7,739 nucleotides of DNA, from positions 1 to 7,739 of the forward strand of contig DAOVMU010000064.1 in the NCBI GenBank assembly GCA_030630585.1. Reading direction: 5' to 3'. Below are positions 1 to 5,940 of this stretch, one piece after another; position 1 is the stretch's first letter, and each line of letters opens with the position of its first letter. Origin of the DNA: Candidatus Bathyarchaeota archaeon. Lineage in GTDB: Archaea > Thermoproteota > Bathyarchaeia > Bathyarchaeales > Bathycorpusculaceae. The translations under genes and the position numbers were made by a program. The notes beneath the pieces are model-generated. The model was not told the DNA's origin. It saw only the letters and a list, made by a program, of their open reading frames with translations, and ran no database searches.

Positions 1-1087
1 CCTCGCCTACAATCAGCACGTCTGGACGGTGTCTCATTGAGGTTTTCACAAGGTCAAAAAGGGCCACTTCGCCGACGTTGCTTCCACCTAAACCATAGCT
101 TTGTCTGGCGATAAGTGAAATCCAGTTCTCATGTGGAAGATTGAGTTCCGCTGTTTCTTCTATAGTGATTATTTTGCTTCCAGGCCTGATTAAGCATGCT
201 AATGTATTCAGGGCCGTGGTTTTTCCAGCAGCCGTTCCACCTAAAATCATTATGGAGGCCCTATTTTCAAGACATATCCAGAAATAAGCCGCCATCTCTT
301 CTGAGAAAGTGCCCAAGTCTATCAAATCTATAATCGAGTATGGGTCTTCTCTAAATTTCCTTATAGTGAAGGCAGTTCCGAAAGGTGTGACTTCACGTCT
401 GTAACAAACAGCCAATCTATGTTTTCCAGGTAGAGAAGCGTCCACTATTGGAAAGGCTGAGCTTACGTGTTTCCCAGACATGTGAACAAGCTTGACAACC
501 ATATCATCAAGGACTTCATCGCTTTCAAACTCAAGATTTGTTTCGATGCTCTCATACTTTCTATGCCAAACATAAACCAGTTTGTTGACTCCGTCGCATG
601 AAATATCCTCAATATCCGGGTCTCGCATTAATGCATCGATCCTGCCGAAACCAACGAGATCTCTTTCAGCATGATAAAGAATCTTGTACCATGAGACGTC
701 CGGCAGCCAGCCCAAGCTTATGCGGTATTTGCCAACAATCTTTTTTGCTTCTTCTGCGAAGAATCTTCTAGGGTCTAGAATCTCTTCTTTTGGTGATTCT
801 ATCTCCGCAAGCAAAATGTCCAAGATACGCTTGTAAATGCTTCTTTCAACATGGTCGAGCTGAAGCTCATCTAATATGTATTTGTATTCGCCTGTTTTCG
901 GGTTCTGCGCAATAACAACATGGGCGAAAGGTTCGTAAAGGGGGCGTCTCTCCACAACTTTGAATTTTCTAGGTATGGGTTTTGGCGGAGGTGGCGGAAT
1001 TGTTACTTGTTCATGTTTTCCAACATTTATCTTTATTCTTATTGTTTTTAGTTTGACCAGCTTCTCTTTGAGCCGCAGGTTTGTCAT
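1..1087 (-). CDS. Type II/IV secretion system ATPase (FlaI/PilB/GspE family), C-terminus cut by window edge
   Basis: This is a cytoplasmic hexameric ATPase of the secretion superfamily that powers assembly of archaella, archaeal type IV pili or related secretion machines. The visible 362 residues start at an ATG preceded by AGGAG at 8 bases. Residues 31-40 form a proline-rich linker (PPPPPKPIPR). An N-terminal domain follows, ending near residue 250 and including the stretch DPDIEDISCDG (156-166), typical of this family. The nucleotide-binding core has Walker A GGTAAGKT (283-290), an acidic box IITIEETAEL (306-315) and the start of Walker B DVLIVGE (356-362). The G-T-A-x-G-K-T form of Walker A is typical of archaeal FlaI-like members. 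The Walker B tail, His box and C-terminus lie beyond the left edge, where a FlaJ/PilC-like membrane platform gene is often found in this family. The surface-protein gene lies 69 bases upstream in the same orientation. The family is secure; which filament or system it serves cannot be told here. Confidence 0.93.
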   Translation of the reverse strand, partial: MTNLRLKEKLVKLKTIRIKINVGKHEQVTIPPPPPKPIPRKFKVVERRPLYEPFAHVVIAQNPKTGEYKYILDELQLDHVERSIYKRILDILLAEIESPKEEILDPRRFFAEEAKKIVGKYRISLGWLPDVSWYKILYHAERDLVGFGRIDALMRDPDIEDISCDGVNKLVYVWHRKYESIETNLEFESDEVLDDMVVKLVHMSGKHVSSAFPIVDASLPGKHRLAVCYRREVTPFGTAFTIRKFREDPYSIIDLIDLGTFSEEMAAYFWICLENRASIMILGGTAAGKTTALNTLACLIRPGSKIITIEETAELNLPHENWISLIARQSYGLGGSNVGEVALFDLVKTSMRHRPDVLIVGE

Positions 1088-1095
1088 TCGTGTTT

Positions 1096-1133
1096 CTCCT
1101 ATCCTTTTATGTTAACGCGGTCGACTTATTAAG
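1096..1133 (-). promoter_or_regulatory. Candidate promoter and ribosome binding site of the secretion ATPase gene
   Basis: On the minus strand a TATA-like ACTTAATAAG lies at 1125-1134, roughly 40 bases before the ATG at 1087. AGGAG at 1096-1100 sits 8 bases before that ATG. A start site about 26 bases below the TATA-like box would leave a short leader that includes the ribosome binding site. The ATPase could therefore be transcribed on its own and not only by read-through from the surface-protein gene. The call rests on motif and spacing only. Confidence 0.4.
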
Positions 1134-1156
1134 TATTGTGTCTCACGACATGATAC

Positions 1157-3817
1157 TCATGACTCTTCCCCTATCGAGAACTTGATGATCTTCAACTTAA
1201 TTAGCACAAAGATGATGACCACAATCACTATTGGAACAATAATTAGAAGTATCGTCAACAGTGGCCAACCACCATCACCGAAAACTGTCTCCGGAGTCAC
1301 TGTTATTGTTGTTTGATTCACTCCTCTTAGGTAGCCGTTCTTAGTTACGTTAGCAACTACAGTTGCAGTTAGTTGAACAGTGGTTCTTGGAGCTTCAAAA
1401 ACAAAATTACAGTAGCCACTTGAATTGGTGAGCCCTGTCGTGGTTGAGAAGTTACCACTGTCAGACAAAACGGTAACCAATGCTTCTTCAACCGGTGTTG
1501 CGTTGCAGGTTACATAGACTGTTACTACAGATGTTCCTTTCGACTCAATTGTAGCTGGGTTATTAGTAACTTGGACATCAAGGGTTCCAGGATATACCAC
1601 TATTTCTAGATGGTCTTCACCAACGACGTAACCGGCTTTTGTTGCTGTCACCTCTATGGAAACATTGAGTGGTGTGTTTGCTTGTGGAGCTGTGAAGATA
1701 AATGTGGCATTCCCGTTTGAATCCGTCAATTCGGTGGTTGCGGAGAAGTTTCCGACAGCGTCTGATGATACACGAACCGTCGCGTTTGAAATCGGATTGT
1801 TTTCGTAGGTCACATGGACTGTTATATGTGATATTGTTTCAGAAATAAGGATTATTAGGTCGGCACCAACATCTACAACAAGTGTCTTGGGCTCTACTGT
1901 CAATAATGTCTGTCTTACACTCTGTCCACATCCGATTTTTGTTACACTCGCTGTGATAGTAACATCCAGCCGTGTATCAGTTGTTGGAGTACTGAAGGAG
2001 AATACGGCGTTACCCTCCGAATTGGTGATTCCTGTTGTAGTTAAGAAGTTGCCGTAGTCACTTGACATTATGACTAATGCTTCCGCAACGGGTTGTCCTT
2101 GATATGTAACGTGAACTGTTACAGTCACTGTTTGCTCAGATTTAGCGTGATCAGGGTCGACGCTGACTTGAACTAGGAGAGGAGGTAAAATATCTAAATA
2201 CTGATAATCAGAGCCGTCAGCATAGCCAGTTTTTGAGGCCGTTGCAATTATCCTGACGTTAGTTGTTTCTGTTACGTTTGGCGCAGTGAAAGTTGCGGTG
2301 AGGTAGCCCGTTGAGTTTGTTAAACCTGATGAGGGCGTGAAACTTCCCTCATTTATGGACAGGAAGGCCACGGTTGCGCTTTCTACTGTGGTGATTCCAT
2401 CTGTCACCTGAACAACCATTGAAACTTCCTCTCCGTAACCTACGGTGTGGCTGCCTGAGGTGATGGAAACTTGCAGAGATGTGAGATCTTGAACGTTTAT
2501 TGTAGCCTCTGCAACATTTTCACTCGTAACCCCAAAGTCGTCCATTACAGTTAAGTGGACGTGATAGGTTCCATTCAAGGAATACTCGTAAACAAAAATT
2601 GACAAAGTTGTCCAACTGCTATTTTTTCCATCTCCGAAATCGAAAAAGTATTTATCAACACGCCTATCGTCGCTAGAGCTTGAAGCTATGAACATTACTG
2701 TTTGATTGGGGGATATTATACTTTTATCGGTAAGAAGCTTCGCCGTCGGGCGTTCGTTCATGTAGCTGATTGGAGCAGTTAAAAAGAATATGAAATCCAG
2801 ATTCACTCCGTCCCCACCAACTGGATTGCCTCTTCCAGCAGGGTTTAAGGATTCATGGTAGGGTCCGCTTTCGTCGCCCCAGTAGTTGTATTCGGCGTTG
2901 ACGTTGACAGTAACGTCAGATGAAACGCCCATACCTAAATCGTTGCCGTATATATCGTTAAAGCTGGCTACGTGATTATTTCCTGCTTCGTAGAAAAATC
3001 CTACAGTGTTATAAGAAATTGAATTGTTGGTTATACGCGTTTCCCCGTTTCCTGAAACCTGAAATCCGTAATGGTTTGATGAAAGTGTGTTGCTGAGGAT
3101 AACTAAGTCGTTGTAGTTATCCGAGTCAAGATGTACTCCGGCTTGTTCGTTAAGCAACACAACATTTTGACTTATATTTATTCCTGATGTTGAGTTTTCA
3201 GCTAGGATCACACCGTCTCCGTTCGACTTTATAGTATTGTTGTGTATAGTGACTTGGTTATCGCCTGTTATGTAGATGCCGTTTTCAGCGTTATCGACTA
3301 CTTCGTTATATTTGACTTCTAAATTACCGCCTACTATTCTGATTCCACTTTTGTAATTACTGCTTATGGTACTGTGCTGAATTTTCAAAGTACCATTCTC
3401 TACTGTTATCCCGTTTGTTGCATACTCCACGACACAATAAACAAACGTGGATAGCTGTGCCCCCCTAAATTCTATTGTTCCCCAGTCTTCAGGGTTGCGT
3501 TCACCCTTGTTTGACGTGAACATTATCATATTATCCTGTGCACCCTGTGCATCCAGCCTTCCTTCCACTACCAATGAAAAGCTCTCTCCGAACCGTACTT
3601 CGACTCCCGCCTCTATAGTTAGTGTAACGTTTGAACAGACGGTTACATCTCTTACAACAACAAAAGGGCTGTCAACTAACGTCCAAATAGTATCCTGAGT
3701 TATCAATCCCTCTACATATGTTGCTTTTGCAGTATGAAACAACGTTTTATTCGCGAAACCGAATGTGCCAGAAACAACAATAACTAGAATAACGAATAAT
3801 TTGAGCCCTTTTATCAT
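1157..3817 (-). CDS. Large membrane-anchored surface protein: beta-helix, PKD and four Big_1-type Ig repeats
   Basis: An 886-residue exported protein exposed on the cell surface. Residues 1-22 are a signal peptide (MIKGLK, then a hydrophobic stretch to about 20). Residues about 56-345 form a right-handed parallel beta-helix of NosD/PbH1 type, with repeated N-x-I and G-I/V-x-I/L rungs, closing with the YNYWGDESGP and NPVGGDGVNLDF signature common in archaeal surface beta-helix proteins. Residues about 355-443 are a PKD domain (FFDFGDG at 391-397; GTYHVHLTVMDDFG). Four tandem Ig-like Big_1 (invasin/intimin-type) repeats follow at about 446-545, 548-643, 646-742 and 746-842. A membrane helix (851-878) and a tail ending KFSIGEES anchor it. 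About twenty N-x-S/T sequons suggest heavy N-glycosylation. It could be an adhesin, a polysaccharide-binding or lyase-like protein, or an S-layer-associated stalk; no catalytic residues can be assigned. It lies just upstream of the secretion ATPase. The ATG at 3817 precedes an ideal signal peptide; no Shine-Dalgarno is evident. Confidence 0.9.
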   Translation of the reverse strand: MIKGLKLFVILVIVVSGTFGFANKTLFHTAKATYVEGLITQDTIWTLVDSPFVVVRDVTVCSNVTLTIEAGVEVRFGESFSLVVEGRLDAQGAQDNMIMFTSNKGERNPEDWGTIEFRGAQLSTFVYCVVEYATNGITVENGTLKIQHSTISSNYKSGIRIVGGNLEVKYNEVVDNAENGIYITGDNQVTIHNNTIKSNGDGVILAENSTSGINISQNVVLLNEQAGVHLDSDNYNDLVILSNTLSSNHYGFQVSGNGETRITNNSISYNTVGFFYEAGNNHVASFNDIYGNDLGMGVSSDVTVNVNAEYNYWGDESGPYHESLNPAGRGNPVGGDGVNLDFIFFLTAPISYMNERPTAKLLTDKSIISPNQTVMFIASSSSDDRRVDKYFFDFGDGKNSSWTTLSIFVYEYSLNGTYHVHLTVMDDFGVTSENVAEATINVQDLTSLQVSITSGSHTVGYGEEVSMVVQVTDGITTVESATVAFLSINEGSFTPSSGLTNSTGYLTATFTAPNVTETTNVRIIATASKTGYADGSDYQYLDILPPLLVQVSVDPDHAKSEQTVTVTVHVTYQGQPVAEALVIMSSDYGNFLTTTGITNSEGNAVFSFSTPTTDTRLDVTITASVTKIGCGQSVRQTLLTVEPKTLVVDVGADLIILISETISHITVHVTYENNPISNATVRVSSDAVGNFSATTELTDSNGNATFIFTAPQANTPLNVSIEVTATKAGYVVGEDHLEIVVYPGTLDVQVTNNPATIESKGTSVVTVYVTCNATPVEEALVTVLSDSGNFSTTTGLTNSSGYCNFVFEAPRTTVQLTATVVANVTKNGYLRGVNQTTITVTPETVFGDGGWPLLTILLIIVPIVIVVIIFVLIKLKIIKFSIGEES
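1292..2482 (-). repeat. Four tandem Big_1-type Ig-like repeat units within the surface protein
   Basis: The units are about 96-100 codons each, at approximately 2482-2183, 2176-1889, 1882-1592 and 1582-1292. Each carries the same order of landmarks: an opening strand with V-x-V, a middle T-V-x-V-x-V-T strand, an A-x-V-x-V/I-x-S stretch, G-N/S-F followed by T-G-L/I-T-N/D-S-x-G-x-x-x-F, then a T-A-x-x-T-K-x-G-Y strand. They are clearly related as protein but have diverged at the DNA level, so the duplication is old and the units are unlikely to recombine freely. The fourth unit has two cysteines (C771 and C803), the others one or none. Exact boundaries are approximate. Confidence 0.8.
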
Positions 3818-3818
3818 T

Positions 3819-3875
3819 GTTTAAACATCCACATTTGAAACTACACTATCCTCTAGCCGAAGCTCGTTTAAACAT
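3819..3875 (-). promoter_or_regulatory. Candidate promoter region of the surface protein with repeated GTTTAAACAT
   Basis: GTTTAAACAT occurs at 3819-3828 and again at 3866-3875, 47 bases apart. The core octamer GTTTAAAC is a perfect palindrome. On the minus strand the distal copy lies within an AT-rich stretch about 50 bases before the ATG at 3817, where a TATA box with a leader of about 25 bases would be expected. The proximal copy ends one base before that ATG. The paired sites could be a TATA element plus an operator. The repeat is seen directly; the function is inference. Confidence 0.4.
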
Positions 3876-3940
3876 TATGAATTCGAAATTAGACTTCAAA
3901 ATCTGGTCTCAAGAATCTATGCAGTGGAAGATGAAGAGGG

Positions 3941-3984
3941 TTTTTAATGGTGAAGACAATACATAAACTTCAACAAGGAAGGGA
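3941..3984 (+). promoter_or_regulatory. Candidate promoter and ribosome binding site of cofE
   Basis: A TATA-like TTTTTAAT at 3941-3948 lies about 45 bases before the TTG start, which would give a leader of about 20 bases. AAGGAAGGGA at 3975-3984 is a purine-rich Shine-Dalgarno-like stretch ending 5 bases before the TTG at 3990. This supports TTG over the internal ATG at 4008, which lacks a comparable site. Confidence 0.45.
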
Positions 3985-3989
3985 ACTGT

Positions 3990-4763
3990 TTGAAAAGCTT
4001 CACAGCAATGGCCTTGGAAAACTTTCCATTAATAAAGCCTGGAGATAACATAGCAAAGATAATTGTTGACGCAGCTAGAAAAAACGGTTTAAGAATCGAA
4101 GAGGGAGACATAATAGCTGTTGCACAGAAAATCTTCTCGAAATCTGAAAATAGGATAGTAAGACTTGGAGATGTTGTTTCTTCCAGAAAAGCGGAGGACA
4201 TTGCGAAGATAACTGGCAAAAGCCCCAAGTTTATCGAATTAGTTTTAAGAGAAACAGAAAGAATAGTGAAGGCATCCCCTGAAGTATTCTTAGTAGAGGA
4301 CAAACGCAGTTTAATATGTATAAACGCTGGAATAGACAAGTCGAACGTAAGAGGAGACAGCAACTTTACATTATTGCCAGAAAAACCAGACGTGTCAACA
4401 AGAAAATGCCGCTTGGAAATCAAGAAACTAACAGGGAAAAACGTTGCAGTAGTCATGTGCGACACCTACAGTCGCCCCTTTAGACGTGGACAAGTAAACT
4501 TCGCCATAGGTATAGCTGGAATTAATCCCTTCAAAGATTATCGTGGAAAAGAAGACCTTTTTGGATACATTCTGAAAGTGAAAAACACAGCAATAGTAGA
4601 TGAAATCGCCGCTGCTGCAGAATTGCTTATGGGACAAGCAAAGGAGGCAACACCGGTCATCATATTTAAAGGCTTGAACAAGATTCTTGATTTTTCAGAA
4701 AAATGTAGCATAGATGAGCTACGCATTTCAAGCAAGGAAGACCTGTTCAAGAACACATTGTGA
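3990..4763 (+). CDS. cofE: Coenzyme F420:L-glutamate ligase
   Basis: CofE adds L-glutamate to F420-0, and then a second glutamate, using GTP and divalent metal; this finishes the tail of the deazaflavin cofactor F420 in the cytoplasm. The 257-residue length is normal for archaeal CofE. Family landmarks appear in order: PLIKPGD (13-19), GDIIAVAQKIFSKSE (39-53), the metal-site stretch CINAGIDKSNV (110-120) with D116, LLPEKPD (128-134), CDTYSRPFRRGQVNFAIGI (157-175) with D158, and DEIAAAAELLMG (204-215), followed by PVIIFKGLN. The TTG start is preferred because it leaves 12 residues before PLIK, about the length other family members have for the first beta strand, and because a purine-rich site precedes it. 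No other F420 biosynthesis gene (cofC, cofD, cofG, cofH) is in the window. The gene stops directly against the convergent hydrolase gene. Confidence 0.93.
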   Translation: MKSFTAMALENFPLIKPGDNIAKIIVDAARKNGLRIEEGDIIAVAQKIFSKSENRIVRLGDVVSSRKAEDIAKITGKSPKFIELVLRETERIVKASPEVFLVEDKRSLICINAGIDKSNVRGDSNFTLLPEKPDVSTRKCRLEIKKLTGKNVAVVMCDTYSRPFRRGQVNFAIGIAGINPFKDYRGKEDLFGYILKVKNTAIVDEIAAAAELLMGQAKEATPVIIFKGLNKILDFSEKCSIDELRISSKEDLFKNTL

Positions 4764-5399
4764 CTACAAGAACTGCAAAAATGGATTACTACCTTTTTCT
4801 TCTCCGATCGTTGTCACCGGTCCATGCCCAGGATAAACAACAAGGTGATTCGGTAAATTCGCTAGCTTTCTCAAGGAAAGCTTCATGTCGAGTTCCGAGC
4901 TTTCTGGAAAATCCATTCTTCCAATAGAACCAGCAAACAAAGTGTCACCGGTGAAAACCTCTTTTTCTCCGAGAAGCGATATACTTCCACGGCTATGACC
5001 AGGAGTGTGAATGACTTCCAGAGTGGATTTTCCAAACTTGACAGTATCTTTATCATGCAACAGCCTGTCTGCTGGGGGCGAAGAATTTATAAAGCTGAAG
5101 AGCTTCGCAATCGTATTACTCGATCTCCCCAGCATATGGGCATCGTGTTCATGGATTAAAATGGACGTGTGAAACGTCTCTTTCACCATTATATTCCCGG
5201 AAGTATGATCTGGATGACCATGGGTATTGACAATGAATCTCAACGTTAAACCGTTTTCATCAATGAACTTGTAGGCTCTCTCAGCTTCATATAGATCATC
5301 AAAACCAGGATCAATAATGATTGCCTCCTTTGCTTGCATGCAACCTACAACGTAACAGTTTGTAGAGAATCTGCCAACCGTAAACATCTGCACGATCAT
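4764..5399 (-). CDS. Metallo-beta-lactamase-fold hydrolase, glyoxalase II-like
   Basis: A 211-residue soluble cytoplasmic metallohydrolase of the glyoxalase II-like MBL group. All binuclear metal ligands are present: the HxHxDH motif THGHPDH (H60, H62, D64, H65), H135 in HTPGHSRGS, D152 in FTGDTLFAGSIGR and H192 in YPGHGP. The opening FTVGRFSTNCYVVG and IIIDPGF (about 28-33) are standard for the family. The separate C-terminal substrate domain of true glyoxalase II is missing, so a small thioester or related hydrolase is likelier than a classical hydroxyacylglutathione hydrolase; the substrate is unknown. The ATG lacks a clear Shine-Dalgarno and sits a short distance below a TATA-like box, fitting a short-leader or leaderless message. 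The gene is divergent from the zinc-ribbon gene and converges on cofE with no gap. Confidence 0.9.
   Translation of the reverse strand: MIVQMFTVGRFSTNCYVVGCMQAKEAIIIDPGFDDLYEAERAYKFIDENGLTLRFIVNTHGHPDHTSGNIMVKETFHTSILIHEHDAHMLGRSSNTIAKLFSFINSSPPADRLLHDKDTVKFGKSTLEVIHTPGHSRGSISLLGEKEVFTGDTLFAGSIGRMDFPESSELDMKLSLRKLANLPNHLVVYPGHGPVTTIGEEKGSNPFLQFL
4792..4805 (+). terminator. Possible T-rich transcription stop for cofE inside the opposing gene
   Basis: The plus strand reads CCTTTTTCTTCTCC about 30 bases after the cofE stop. Archaeal RNA polymerase can terminate at short T-rich tracts without a hairpin. Because the two stop codons abut, any cofE terminator must lie within the hydrolase gene, and this is the nearest T-rich stretch. 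Coding constraint (lysine and glutamate codons on the other strand) could explain it equally well. Confidence 0.25.
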
Positions 5400-5424
5400 G
5401 GATAGCCGTCATTGAAAATAGATT

Positions 5425-5443
5425 CAAACTGATAAATAGTTTG
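5425..5443 (-). promoter_or_regulatory. Candidate promoter of the MBL hydrolase, TATA box enclosed by an inverted repeat
   Basis: On the minus strand ACTATTTATC (5431-5440) is a TATA-like box about 32-41 bases before the ATG at 5399, which predicts a short leader of about 10 bases. It is flanked by a perfect 6-base inverted repeat, CAAACT at 5425-5430 and AGTTTG at 5438-5443. A repressor binding this 19-base element would block TBP access. The sequence and symmetry are seen; the regulatory role is inferred. Confidence 0.4.
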
Positions 5444-5474
5444 CTTAGGTTAACCGATTCCGTATTCCCAAAAC

Positions 5475-5483
5475 CATTAAATC
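5475..5483 (+). promoter_or_regulatory. Candidate TATA box of the zinc-ribbon gene
   Basis: CATTAAATC at 5475-5483 lies about 26 bases before the GTG at 5503. A standard archaeal distance would put the transcription start at or within a few bases of that GTG. The message would then be leaderless from GTG, or would have a short leader holding GAGG (5512-5515) before the TTG at 5521. Confidence 0.35.
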
Positions 5484-5502
5484 CTTCCAAGAGAAACTTC
5501 TT

Positions 5503-5727
5503 GTGGGGAATGAGGAACATTTGGATTTGCAGGAAATTGAAACTGCGTTCAACCGCTTCAAGACATGCCCAAAATGCAATTCAAGGGAGGGCTTTTGGTT
5601 AGGATTGAAGCTTAGCCATGCTTATGTGCAATGCAAAAGCTGCGGGGCAAGATTCGAGCTTTTTGAGGTCTACAAAATAGGTGAAAAGAATAAGGATCCT
5701 GAACATTTGAAGTTCTTTAGGAAATAG
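5503..5727 (+). CDS. Small zinc-ribbon protein of unknown function
   Basis: A 74-residue protein, or 68 residues if it starts at the TTG at 5521. Two CxxC knuckles, C22-x2-C25 (CPKC) and C44-x2-C47 (CKSC), are 18 residues apart and form a treble-clef or zinc-ribbon fold. The hydrophobic and aromatic pattern between and after them (FWLGLKLSHAYVQC, ARFELFEVYKIG) is that of a single compact ribbon, and the tail is charged. Such small archaeal ribbons can be nucleic-acid-binding or protein-interaction modules, but I do not recognise this one as a named family. It is transcribed divergently from the MBL hydrolase and is followed by a strong T-tract. Reading-frame integrity, paired CxxC motifs and the flanking signals support a real gene. 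The start is uncertain: GTG at 5503 fits leaderless transcription, while TTG at 5521 has GAGG 5 bases upstream. Confidence 0.8.
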   Translation: MGNEEHLDLQEIETAFNRFKTCPKCNSREGFWLGLKLSHAYVQCKSCGARFELFEVYKIGEKNKDPEHLKFFRK

Positions 5728-5773
5728 CCGTTTTGTTCTTCAGTGAATAATTCAAAGCATTTCAGGTGGTTTG

Positions 5774-5800
5774 ATTTTTCGTTTTTTTCTTTCCTCTTTT
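5774..5800 (+). terminator. T-tract terminator after the zinc-ribbon gene
   Basis: About 45 bases past the stop codon the plus strand has three T runs interrupted by single bases: TTTTTC, GTTTTTTTC and CTCTTTT. No stable hairpin precedes them. Consecutive T-runs like this are the usual form of intrinsic termination in archaea. Confidence 0.6.
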
Positions 5801-5840
5801 GAGTCACATGTGAAAGGGAGACACAATTGCTAAGTGATTT

Positions 5841-5907
5841 TTAGGGTTCGGTGTCTGAGCAAGAACAACCCTAACTCTGCAATCCTTTTTATTGTTAAAA
5901 ACCCTAA
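5841..5907. promoter_or_regulatory. Three copies of an 8-base element (TTAGGGTT/AACCCTAA) before the M50 protease gene
   Basis: TTAGGGTT lies at 5841-5848, its exact reverse complement AACCCTAA at 5867-5874, and a second AACCCTAA at 5900-5907. The first two form an inverted repeat with an 18-base spacer, and the third is a direct repeat of the second, 33 bases on. The third copy lies between the TATA-like box and the predicted start site, where repressor binding would interfere with initiation. The repeats are seen directly; operator function is inference. Confidence 0.45.
5886..5893 (+). promoter_or_regulatory. Candidate TATA box of the M50 protease gene
   Basis: TTTTTATT at 5886-5893 lies 47 bases before the ATG at 5941. 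Initiation about 26 bases downstream would give a leader of roughly 25 bases, containing the weak purine stretch AGAAGGG. This is the best TATA-like sequence in the 213-base gap. The gap also holds the perfect palindrome TCACATGTGA at 5804-5813. Confidence 0.45.
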
Positions 5908-5940
5908 TACACCAACCTAAGCAGAAGGGTAATAGAAAAA

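Noticed and set aside
1149..1161. CATGA-TAC-TCATG inverted repeat across the surface-protein stop codon, considered as a terminator
   Set aside because: The stem is only 5 base pairs with a 3-base loop and is not followed by a T-run on the minus strand.
3944..4465. A 173-codon minus-strand open frame opposite cofE
   Set aside because: It lies wholly antisense to an unmistakable cofE reading frame and has a shadow-like composition (runs of S, F and L).
5828..5860. Possible C/D box guide RNA (GTGATTT followed by CTGA)
   Set aside because: The C box deviates from RUGAUGA, the spacing is too short for a two-guide archaeal sRNA, and no terminal stem is present.
5841..5907. Telomere-like TTAGGG words
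   Set aside because: Only three 8-base words, not tandem and in mixed orientation; promoter elements explain them better.
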